DNA of 64,000 bases from Paenibacillus kobensis NBRC 15729 (GTDB taxonomy: Bacteria; Bacillota; Bacilli; Paenibacillales; Paenibacillaceae). The stretch spans positions 1-64,000 of the forward strand of contig NZ_BILZ01000016.1 in assembly GCF_004000825.1 (NCBI RefSeq), written 5' to 3'. The position numbers were made by a program, and so were the translations under genes. Under the pieces are notes generated by a model that did no database searches, was not told where the DNA came from, and was given only the letters and a program-made list of their open reading frames with translations. Of this stretch, positions 36,192 to 43,465 are shown one piece after another (position 1 is the stretch's first letter; every line of letters begins with the position of its first letter).

Positions 36192-36725
36192 ATGCGACGG
36201 CGTTTTGTAATTGAAGCGGTGATGGTGGCCACCTACGGGCATTTGCTCGTGCCAAGCCGTCCGGTTGATTATGTTGTTCCTTATTCGACGATTGCCGAAC
36301 TGTATGATATGAAGGACGGTGCGGAGCCTGTCATGGAGGATCCGTCTGACGATAAGCATGTAAAAGAAAAGATCGGCGAGTTGATCGCCTTCTTCGAGGA
36401 TCCGTTAAACCGCAAAAAAATCGAACGGGCCCTGCAGGTGCCTTGGCGCGAGAGCGCGCCGCTTCTCTTGGACGATATGATTCAGTTCACGATCGTTCAT
36501 TCGCTGGACAACGCGCAATACGGGGAGATGTTCGATCCGATCGAGACAGAGATTCTGCTAGCGGGAATGAAGCTGAATACGCCGATTCTCTCCGACCAGA
36601 TCGAGTTTCAGGAACGGCTCATCGATGCGGAAATTCCGGTGCAAATCTATGATATCGAAGATTTCGAGTTCGCGGTCGAAGGCGGTATCGGACCGGAAGA
36701 TTTTATCGAGCACCGGGATCTATAA
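36192..36725 (+). CDS. Conserved protein of unknown function, 177 residues
   Basis: Not recognised by function. GGGAGG lies 7 bases before the ATG, and a TATAAT box (36154-36159) is placed 33 bases upstream, so it is a real gene. The product is acidic and soluble. The N-terminus (RRRFVIEAVMVATYGHLLVP) suggests a beta-strand start; helices with many charges follow, then a C-terminus rich in Asp/Glu (VQIYDIEDFEFAVEGG). I have seen relatives in Paenibacillus called 'ADP-heptose synthase', but nothing here supports that. Confidence 0.75.
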   Translation: MRRRFVIEAVMVATYGHLLVPSRPVDYVVPYSTIAELYDMKDGAEPVMEDPSDDKHVKEKIGELIAFFEDPLNRKKIERALQVPWRESAPLLLDDMIQFTIVHSLDNAQYGEMFDPIETEILLAGMKLNTPILSDQIEFQERLIDAEIPVQIYDIEDFEFAVEGGIGPEDFIEHRDL

Positions 36726-36758
36726 CCGTTATTTTCGAAATGTTATAAAATAAAAGGG

Positions 36759-36787
36759 TTGCGCGTCTTTGGATTGGATGCTAATAT
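36759..36787 (+). promoter_or_regulatory. Promoter of the leader-ABC exporter operon
   Basis: TTGCGC (36759-36764), a 17-base spacer and TAATAT (36782-36787). Transcription from near 36794 would include the leader ORF and the attenuator. Confidence 0.55.
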
Positions 36788-36840
36788 TTGCTTGTGTTAA
36801 CGACGAATAATAACGACGGATACGAAAGGGGGGACTGAAC

Positions 36841-36942
36841 ATGCGTAATCAGAATCAAGCCGCATTTAATGCTTTTCAGATGCAGAAACAACGGTTTAAT
36901 TACGCTTTTACAGGCCCTTCCTTTTCGTATGATTGCGTATAA
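36841..36942 (+). CDS. 33-residue leader peptide upstream of the ABC exporter (BmrB-like role)
   Basis: A near-perfect ribosome binding site (AAAGGGGGG, 7 bases before the ATG) drives 33 codons ending at TAA (36940-36942). The peptide starts MRNQNQAAFNAFQMQKQ and ends FNYAFTGPSFSYDCV; it is rich in Gln, Asn and Phe. A strong terminator begins 37 bases after its stop and the exporter genes follow. In B. subtilis, bmrB encodes a leader peptide whose translation under antibiotics controls termination before bmrC-bmrD. The same layout here suggests ribosome stalling in this ORF controls the exporter. No sequence identity with BmrB was tested. Confidence 0.75.
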   Translation: MRNQNQAAFNAFQMQKQRFNYAFTGPSFSYDCV

Positions 36943-36978
36943 CGGGGATTGCTGTCTCTGTTTGCCTAGTCGTGTGCG

Positions 36979-37021
36979 AGAAGACCTGGAGCCTTATTGG
37001 CTCTAGGTCTTCTTTGTTTTT
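36979..37021 (+). terminator. Intrinsic terminator acting as attenuator before the ABC exporter
   Basis: A 15-position stem (36979-36993 with 36999-37013; one G-U), 5-base loop and TTGTTTTT. It stands between the leader ORF and the first exporter gene (37071). A rival pairing is possible: CAGG..CTTC at 36911-36920, inside the leader ORF, with GAAG.CCTG at 36980-36988, which would remove the left arm of the terminator. Confidence 0.85.
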
Positions 37022-37070
37022 GTTGTTGCCGTTCGAAGGGGAACGTCTAGAGAGGAGAGATAAGAATACG

Positions 37071-38903
37071 ATGGCAACGTTATTGCGATTGTTGAAGTAT
37101 GTAAGACCGAGTGCCAAGTGGGCGGCTGCGGCGTTGTCCCTCATGCTGCTTGCGACTGTCATTGACCTGTTGGCGCCTTGGGTATTGCGCAAAGTGTTCG
37201 ACGACGGCATCGGCAAGCGGGATATGGCAGTCGTCATGCTCCTGACGCTCGCGTTGTTCGGCCTGCAGGTGATCAAGAGTTTGGGTTCGTTCGCGCAGGG
37301 CTATACGCAGGAGATGGTCGGGCAGAATGTCGTCTTCACGCTGCGGAAACAAATGTACGCACAGCTGCAGCGGCTGCCTTTTAAGTATTATGACAAGGCG
37401 CAGACCGGACAGTTAATGTCGCGAATGACGGGCGATATCGAAGCGGTCAAAAATTTCGTCGGCTTCGGCGCCATGATGCTGATTACCGGTATATTCACGT
37501 TCGTCGGGACGTTGATCTTCATGTTGTCGATGCAGTGGGAAGTAACGCTGCTCGCGCTCAGTCCGATTCCGCCGCTGCTGGTCGTCATGTGGGCCTTCAG
37601 CCGGAAGGTCGGACCCGCATGGGGCAATATCCGCGAACAAATGGGACGGCTCACGACGACGCTGCAGGAGAACATCTCCGGCATTCGAGTTGTGAAAGCG
37701 TTCGCGCGGGAAGATAAAGAGCAATCGAAGTTCGCTGAACGCAATGAACAAAATTTCGAAACGAACATGTACCGGGCGAAGCTGGAAGCAACGGCGTTCC
37801 CGCTGATGGGCTTCATGGGCGGATTGACGTTTCTCATCATGATCTGGCTCGGCGCTGTCTACGTCGCCAAGGGCGAAATGACGCTCGGTACGTTCATGGC
37901 GTTCCAATGGTATACATGGGGCTTGATCTGGCCGCTTAACATGCTCGGCTGGCAGATCAATATTTTTCAACAGGCTTTGAAAGCGGCTCCCCGGGTGTTC
38001 GAAGTGCTGGATACGGAAGTGGACATCGAATCTCCAGACGGCGGCGGTACCGATACCTCATCGATGAAGGGCGCTGTGTCATTCGACCGGGTGACCTTTG
38101 CCTTTGATCCCGTTTCGAAAACGTCTGAGAATGAAGGGAAGCCGGCTGCCGATCAAGAAGCAGCTGCAGCGGCAGAGGATGACAGCGACAGCGAGACTGC
38201 TGCAATCCAGCCAGTCCTTCAGAACATCAACCTTGACGTTCAACCAGGTGAAGTGATTGCGGTTCTCGGTGCGACCGGATCGGGCAAAAGCAGCTTAATC
38301 GCTCTACTGTCCCGCTTCTACGACGCGACGGACGGGACGGTCCGAATCGATGGCATCGATGTGAGAGACTACAATTTGGAAAGCCTCCGGCGAAGCATCG
38401 GCATCGTGCCGCAGGAGACGTTCCTGTTCTCGGCATCGATACGCGACAATATCGCATTCGGGTTCCCTGATGCGACGCAGGAGCAAATCGAGAATGCGGC
38501 GGTTCGCGCACAGATCCATGATTTTATCGTCAATATGCCGTACGGCTACGATACGTTGATCGGCGAGAGAGGGGTCGGGCTGTCAGGCGGCCAACGCCAG
38601 CGTGTCGCACTTGCGCGCGCGATTCTGATGAATCCGCCGATCCTGGTATTGGATGAAGCAACGGCAAGCGTGGATACAGCAACGGAGTCGGCCATTCACG
38701 AGGCGCTGCTTGAAGTCATGCAAGGCAGGACCACGTTCATCATCGCCCAGAGGCTGTCGTCCATCCGCCGGGCAGACCGTATTATCGTGCTGGATAACGG
38801 ACGGATTGTGCAGCAAGGAACGCATCGCGAGCTGAACGAGCAGGACGGATTTTTCCGCAGGCTGTTGGAGAAGCAGGAGATGGCAGCGGCGTCGGGGCAG
38901 TAA
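37071..38903 (+). CDS. ABC exporter half-transporter, subunit 1 (BmrC/YheI-like)
   Basis: 610 residues: six membrane spans (about 20-310) and an ATPase domain (about 340-605). Walker A GATGSGKSSLIALL, Q-loop VPQETFLFSASI, signature LSGGQRQRVALARAIL and Walker B ILVLDEATASVD are normal, but the H-loop reads FIIAQRLSSI, with Gln in place of the switch His. An acidic Ala/Glu/Asp insert of ~30 residues lies just before Walker A. Together with the next gene it should form a heterodimeric drug exporter. The start at 37071 has GGAG 13 bases away; the open frame runs upstream through the attenuator but has no start there. The gene lies behind the leader ORF. Confidence 0.9.
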   Translation: MATLLRLLKYVRPSAKWAAAALSLMLLATVIDLLAPWVLRKVFDDGIGKRDMAVVMLLTLALFGLQVIKSLGSFAQGYTQEMVGQNVVFTLRKQMYAQLQRLPFKYYDKAQTGQLMSRMTGDIEAVKNFVGFGAMMLITGIFTFVGTLIFMLSMQWEVTLLALSPIPPLLVVMWAFSRKVGPAWGNIREQMGRLTTTLQENISGIRVVKAFAREDKEQSKFAERNEQNFETNMYRAKLEATAFPLMGFMGGLTFLIMIWLGAVYVAKGEMTLGTFMAFQWYTWGLIWPLNMLGWQINIFQQALKAAPRVFEVLDTEVDIESPDGGGTDTSSMKGAVSFDRVTFAFDPVSKTSENEGKPAADQEAAAAAEDDSDSETAAIQPVLQNINLDVQPGEVIAVLGATGSGKSSLIALLSRFYDATDGTVRIDGIDVRDYNLESLRRSIGIVPQETFLFSASIRDNIAFGFPDATQEQIENAAVRAQIHDFIVNMPYGYDTLIGERGVGLSGGQRQRVALARAILMNPPILVLDEATASVDTATESAIHEALLEVMQGRTTFIIAQRLSSIRRADRIIVLDNGRIVQQGTHRELNEQDGFFRRLLEKQEMAAASGQ

Positions 38904-38978
38904 GAAGCCGAATCATTCATTAAAAAATTAATAGCATTAATATTAAAAACTTCTATTTTATCGCAGAGGGGGAATACC

Positions 38979-40796
38979 GTGAGTCAAGTCGAATGGGATT
39001 CGGAAGACGAGCTGGAGGAGAAGCCGTTTCAGCTCAATTATTTGAAGCGGCTGTTCCGGTATGTACTGCCGTATAAACGAACGCTCAGTGTCGTTGTCGG
39101 CATCGTGCTGCTGAACATGGGACTCAGCCTCGCCGAGCCGCTGCTGCTCGGGTTTATTATCGATGATGGGATTATGAAGCAAGACTACGATTTTATTATG
39201 TGGACCGGTATCGCACTGTTGAGCTTCCGGTTTATAGGATGGCTGTTCGGATGGCTGCATACGAAGTTGATCAACTTCACAGGCCAGCGGGTGCTGTTCG
39301 ATTTGCGCCAGCAGTTGTTCAATCATCTGCAGACGCTCTCGTTCCGGTTCTTCGACGGCCGTCCAGCCGGTAAAATCATGTCGCGTATCACGAACGATAC
39401 GAACGCAATTGGCGAATTGATCAACGGCGGACTAATTACGACCGTAATGGAAGTCACGCATTTGCTCGGCATCGTCGTCATCCTGTTCTGGATGGATTGG
39501 CAGCTTGCGCTGTTGTCGTTCATTACAATGCCGCTGCTTTACCTGATTGTCGGTAAGCTGCGTCCGAAGATTGAAGGCTCATGGTCGAAATCGCGCCGGA
39601 CGATGTCTGCGATTAACGGCAACGTGAATGAGACGATACAAGGCATTCGCGTCGTGCAAGCTTTCTCCCGTCAATCGGTTAATAATGCTAAATTTAACGC
39701 CATTAATACGAACAATAAACAAGCATTCATGCGCGCAGTACGGTTGGAATCGACCGTATGGCCGCTGGTCGAGCTGATCGGCATGCTCGGTACATGTATC
39801 GTTATCTGGTTCGGCGCGAAGCGCGTGATGGACGATGTGCTCACAATCGGTTTCGTCATGGCGTTCATCAACTACTTATGGCGGTTCTGGGGACCGCTCA
39901 GCGCATTGTCCAAGGTGTACAGCCAGCTGCTGTCGGCGATGGCATCGGCAGAACGGCTGTTCGAGATATTGGATACGGAGCCCGAAATCCGGGATGCGGA
40001 GCAAGCGAAGGAGCTTCCTTCGATCCGCGGCGAGGTGGAATTCCGCAACGTCTCATTCCGTTATGGTCCAGACAAACCGGAAGTTCTTCATGGTATTAAT
40101 CTTCGTGTGAAGCCGGGTCAACGCATCGCGGTTGTTGGTCCGACCGGTGCGGGCAAGAGTACGATCGTCAACTTGCTGATGCGCTTCTACGATTCGACGG
40201 ACGGTCAAGTGTTGATCGACGGGAATGATGTGAAAGACGTTACGCTCGACTCGCTGCGCCGTCAGATGGGCATCGTGCTGCAGGACTCGTTCATTTTCTC
40301 GGGCACGATTGAAGAAAACTTGCGTTACGGCAATGAGGATGCGACGGACGAAGAACTGCTGGAAGCGGCGAAGAGCGTTCGGATCGACCAGTTCGTCAAG
40401 AAGTTCGCGGATGGTTATCAGACGCAGGTGGAAGAACGCGGCAGCAAGCTGTCCGTCGGACAGCGGCAATTACTTGCTTTTGGCCGTGTGCTGCTGAGTG
40501 ATCCACGTATCCTTATTCTTGACGAAGCGACATCCAGCGTCGATACGGAGACAGAGCAGCATATTCAATCGGCGCTTACGCGCGTATTGGAAGGCCGAAC
40601 GGCATTTATAATCGCGCACCGATTGTCGACGATCCGTGATGCGGATCTCATAATCGTCGTACGCGACGGCCGCATTACGGAGCAAGGAACGCACGATGAG
40701 CTAATGAAAACGAGCGGTTTATATGCGAATCTCGTGCAATCGCAGCTGCTGATGCAGCAATCGTTCAACGAAACGTTAACCAACAAGACCGGCTAA
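38979..40796 (+). CDS. ABC exporter half-transporter, subunit 2 (BmrD/YheH-like)
   Basis: 605 residues from a GTG start after GAGGGGG. A ~30-residue acidic N-terminus precedes six membrane spans (about 30-310), then an ATPase domain with Walker A GPTGAGKSTIVNLLM, Walker B ILILDEATSSVD and a normal switch His in FIIAHRLSTI. The signature is LSVGQRQLLAFGR rather than LSGGQ. The altered signature here and the Gln H-loop of subunit 1 face the same composite site, giving one weak and one competent ATP site, as in BmrCD/TM287-288-type heterodimers. The gap to subunit 1 is 75 bases. Confidence 0.9.
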   Translation: MSQVEWDSEDELEEKPFQLNYLKRLFRYVLPYKRTLSVVVGIVLLNMGLSLAEPLLLGFIIDDGIMKQDYDFIMWTGIALLSFRFIGWLFGWLHTKLINFTGQRVLFDLRQQLFNHLQTLSFRFFDGRPAGKIMSRITNDTNAIGELINGGLITTVMEVTHLLGIVVILFWMDWQLALLSFITMPLLYLIVGKLRPKIEGSWSKSRRTMSAINGNVNETIQGIRVVQAFSRQSVNNAKFNAINTNNKQAFMRAVRLESTVWPLVELIGMLGTCIVIWFGAKRVMDDVLTIGFVMAFINYLWRFWGPLSALSKVYSQLLSAMASAERLFEILDTEPEIRDAEQAKELPSIRGEVEFRNVSFRYGPDKPEVLHGINLRVKPGQRIAVVGPTGAGKSTIVNLLMRFYDSTDGQVLIDGNDVKDVTLDSLRRQMGIVLQDSFIFSGTIEENLRYGNEDATDEELLEAAKSVRIDQFVKKFADGYQTQVEERGSKLSVGQRQLLAFGRVLLSDPRILILDEATSSVDTETEQHIQSALTRVLEGRTAFIIAHRLSTIRDADLIIVVRDGRITEQGTHDELMKTSGLYANLVQSQLLMQQSFNETLTNKTG

Positions 40797-40803
40797 TGCT
40801 TCG

Positions 40804-41022
40804 ATGATGATGTCAACCGTATTAAAACGTGTGTTTCAGCCGGACGGCATTACGATCTGTCAGAATGGCGGCAAATTTAATGACCTCAATCATTATCATA
40901 TGCACCTTATTCCAAGATACGAGGGGGACGGCTTCGGATGGAGCGATCCGCTCCATCCGGACGGCGCCGAGAATCGGCTTCGCGTGACGAGGGACAAGCT
41001 GCGGGATGCGATGATGGCCTAA
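40804..41022 (+). pseudogene. Truncated HIT-family gene
   Basis: 72 codons match only the C-terminal half of HIT proteins: ITICQNGGKFNDLNHYHMHLIPRYEGDGF, holding the full H-x-H-x-H motif. The N-terminal ~60 residues of the fold, which bind the nucleotide base, are missing; the upstream sequence is the end of the exporter gene, only 7 bases away. No clear ribosome binding site precedes the ATG. Read as the remnant of a deleted or displaced HIT hydrolase, probably inactive. Confidence 0.7.
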
Positions 41023-41082
41023 AACAAAGGTATGCGGTGGTAAAGATATAATTGCGACACTGGGCAGTACTATGAACGAGAG

Positions 41083-41129
41083 ATAAATAAGGGCCGATCC
41101 TTCGCCGTAAGGCAGAGGAGTCGGCCCTT
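41083..41129 (-). terminator. Terminator of the flavin monooxygenase gene
   Basis: On the - strand AAGGGCCGA pairs with TCGGCCCTT (41121-41129 with 41089-41097) and is followed by a T-rich TTATTTATC. Confidence 0.75.
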
Positions 41130-41134
41130 GTTCA

Positions 41135-42136
41135 TTAACTCAACCCGAACGCTTCGGCTACGAGACGGTATGACCGGATGCGCGCTTCGAAATTGTGCGT
41201 GTTCGTGACAATCATCAGCTCATCCGCATCGTAACACTCGCGGATGGCGATCAGCTTCTGCTTCACAACATCCGGAGTGCCAACGATGATCTGGCTCCGG
41301 CGGCTGTTGATCAGCTCGATATCGATCTCGTCGTACGGGTACGACTGTGCTGTCTCGACGGACGGGAAAAACCGGAGTTGGCCGCCGCGGTGAAGCATCA
41401 AGAAGAATAAGGATGTGCTCGCCGCGAGCCGTTCGGCTTCTTCTTCTGTATCGGCGCAGACGACATAGACAGCTGCCAAAGCATGCGGCTTATCGTTAAG
41501 CGCCGAAGGCTTGAAGTTGTCCTTGTAGCTGCGAACGGCCGCTTCACCGCCCTGCACGCCGAAAAACTGGGCGAAGCCGAACCGAAGTCCGAGCTGAGCA
41601 GAAATCCTTGCGCTCTCGCCGCTTGAGCCGAGAAGCCACACCTCAGGCGCTGTATCGATGATCGGCGAGGCGAACAAATTTGGAAACGGATGCGTTGGTC
41701 CGACTTGATCATACAAATAATCAATAAGATCGGATATCTGCTGAGGGTACCGGTCGATGGAAGTATATTTGCCTTCCTGAAGAGCGCGCGTGGACAATGG
41801 CATACCGCCTGGTGCGCGCCCGAGTCCGACGTCAATTCGGCCAGGGTGGAGCGCTTCGAGCAGGCGGAAATTTTCCGCGACTTTATAGGTGCTGTAATGA
41901 GGGAGCATGACGCCGCCGGAGCCGAGCCTGATGCGTGACGTATGCGCCGCGAGATGGGCGATCAATATTTCCGGACTGGAATGCGCCAGAGCGCCGGAAG
42001 CATGATGCTCGGATACCCAGTAGCGGTAATAGCCGAGCCGGTCGGCTTCGATCGCCAGCTGTGTCGTTTCTCTTAGGGCGTCGGCAGCTGTACGGCCTTC
42101 GGCGACCTGTGATTGGTCTAGTATGCTAAGCTTCAT
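41135..42136 (-). CDS. LLM-class flavin-dependent oxidoreductase
   Basis: 333 residues, a single luciferase-like TIM barrel. Typical markers are LSILDQSQVAEG at the N-terminus, YRYWVSEHHASGALAHSSPE, RIRLGSGGVMLPHY and HPGRIDVGLGRAPGG, which place it in the group 1 family of Bacillus-type monooxygenases of unknown substrate. It needs reduced FMN from a separate reductase; no partner is adjacent. GAGGTG lies 8 bases before the ATG. Confidence 0.92.
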   Translation of the reverse strand: MKLSILDQSQVAEGRTAADALRETTQLAIEADRLGYYRYWVSEHHASGALAHSSPEILIAHLAAHTSRIRLGSGGVMLPHYSTYKVAENFRLLEALHPGRIDVGLGRAPGGMPLSTRALQEGKYTSIDRYPQQISDLIDYLYDQVGPTHPFPNLFASPIIDTAPEVWLLGSSGESARISAQLGLRFGFAQFFGVQGGEAAVRSYKDNFKPSALNDKPHALAAVYVVCADTEEEAERLAASTSLFFLMLHRGGQLRFFPSVETAQSYPYDEIDIELINSRRSQIIVGTPDVVKQKLIAIRECYDADELMIVTNTHNFEARIRSYRLVAEAFGLS

Positions 42137-42200
42137 GTATGGTTCACCTCATAAATTGGAATTTGTAGAGCAGCAAAAAAGGAATAGGAAGTGCCTGTTC

Positions 42201-43277
42201 CTATGTATTGTGATCGATTGCTTCCGCCATCGTTCTGTCGGTCAGATGAGCATAGATTTGCGTCGTCTCTGGCGATGCATGGCCAAGCTGCTCCTGCGTC
42301 TTATAAATGTCGTTACGCAAATAGTAGTCGGTCGCGAATGAATGCCGCAATTTGTGGACGGACAGGTACGGCTTGCCGAACCTTTTGGCATATTTGATGA
42401 CCATCTCTTGAATGGCCCGCTTCGTCATGCGAGAACCTTCCTTCTTGCCGTTTGCAACGGCGAGGAAGAGCGCTTTTTCCCGCTTAGGCGCATTGTAGGA
42501 CGTATCCCGTATGCTCATGTAGGCACTCAATTGGTCGACTGCTTCCTGGCGGAAATAGACGGGCGTCTTGAATGTGTCGTCATTTTTACCTTTACGGAAA
42601 ACGTACGTCAGCTTCTTCTTCAAATCGATGTCTTCGACATTCAAGTTAACGACCTCGGAGACACGCAAGCCGGAGTGCAGAATGAGACTGATTATGCAGG
42701 CGTCGCGCACTTTGTTCAATTGATAGCTGTATATGGCTTGCTTGTTCGAAGCAACGTCATTCTCATAGTCGCGCTGCACGTAGGCCATAAATTCATCGAT
42801 CTCTTGCTCCTGCAGCAGCTTTCCTTCTAGCTTCGCCGCCGTATCCTTCGGTTTATGCGTCCGCTTGATGGACACTTTGGCCATCACATTCCGTTTCAGC
42901 AGCGGGTAAAATTGTTCGTCCTCCGCGATCTGGCTCAGATAATGAAACAGCGAACGGAGCGAGGAGAGCTTGCGGGTAACGGTCACGCGCATATTCGTAT
43001 GCTCGGTCCGGGTCATCAGGAACATACGGAACGAGTCGATGCTGTCCATATGCAGCCGTTCCAGTTCTTCAAGCTTTATATCTTTGACAGAAGGGCCTTC
43101 AGCAAGCCCTTCGGCGAGCAGATAAGAGAAGAACGTATCATAATCCCGCACATATTCAAGCAGCGAGGAAGGGGACAGATCGGGCAGCTTAAAGTTAATA
43201 AACTTCTCGACATACCACGGCATGAGCGGCACTTTCTTATCCAGCTCCTGGCGGTCCTTGATCTTAATGACGTTCAT
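42201..43277 (-). CDS. xerS: Tyrosine recombinase XerS
   Basis: 358 residues. The N-terminal SAM-like core-binding domain (about 15-165) is followed by the catalytic domain with the full set: Arg in LHSGLRVSEVVNL, Lys in the beta-hairpin RKGKNDDTF, His-x-x-Arg in HKLRHSFATDYY, His in LGHASPE and the Tyr nucleophile in TQIYAHLTD. Length and the KRFGKPYLSVHKLRHSF segment match XerS, the single Xer recombinase that resolves chromosome dimers in some Firmicutes. AAGGAG lies 10 bases before the ATG. No dif-like site was found beside the gene. Confidence 0.88.
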   Translation of the reverse strand: MNVIKIKDRQELDKKVPLMPWYVEKFINFKLPDLSPSSLLEYVRDYDTFFSYLLAEGLAEGPSVKDIKLEELERLHMDSIDSFRMFLMTRTEHTNMRVTVTRKLSSLRSLFHYLSQIAEDEQFYPLLKRNVMAKVSIKRTHKPKDTAAKLEGKLLQEQEIDEFMAYVQRDYENDVASNKQAIYSYQLNKVRDACIISLILHSGLRVSEVVNLNVEDIDLKKKLTYVFRKGKNDDTFKTPVYFRQEAVDQLSAYMSIRDTSYNAPKREKALFLAVANGKKEGSRMTKRAIQEMVIKYAKRFGKPYLSVHKLRHSFATDYYLRNDIYKTQEQLGHASPETTQIYAHLTDRTMAEAIDHNT

Positions 43278-43421
43278 GACGGGTCAACTCCTTACAAAAA
43301 ATAAGTAACGTCCGCTTCTTCATTATACGCCCGTAAGATCGAGCAGAACAACTATTCGGCCATCATACGGAGGACATTGTCGAATTTAGAGGACGACCTG
43401 TTTCATTGAACCGCACAATGC

Positions 43422-43430
43422 TGGTATAAT
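43422..43430 (+). promoter_or_regulatory. Extended -10 promoter of the Lhr gene
   Basis: TGGTATAAT (43422-43430) is an ideal extended -10, 35 bases before the TTG start. A good -35 is not visible, as often with extended -10 promoters. Confidence 0.55.
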
Positions 43431-43465
43431 AAGGAGAATGATAGGCTTCCAGGAGTTGATATCCG

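Noticed and set aside
36933-37070. N-terminal extension of ABC subunit 1 through the attenuator
   Set aside because: The open frame crosses the terminator hairpin and lacks a ribosome binding site; the ATG at 37071 gives the normal family start.
43278-43465. dif site beside xerS
   Set aside because: Looked for an ~28-31-base imperfect palindrome with AT-rich centre and found none convincing in the gap.
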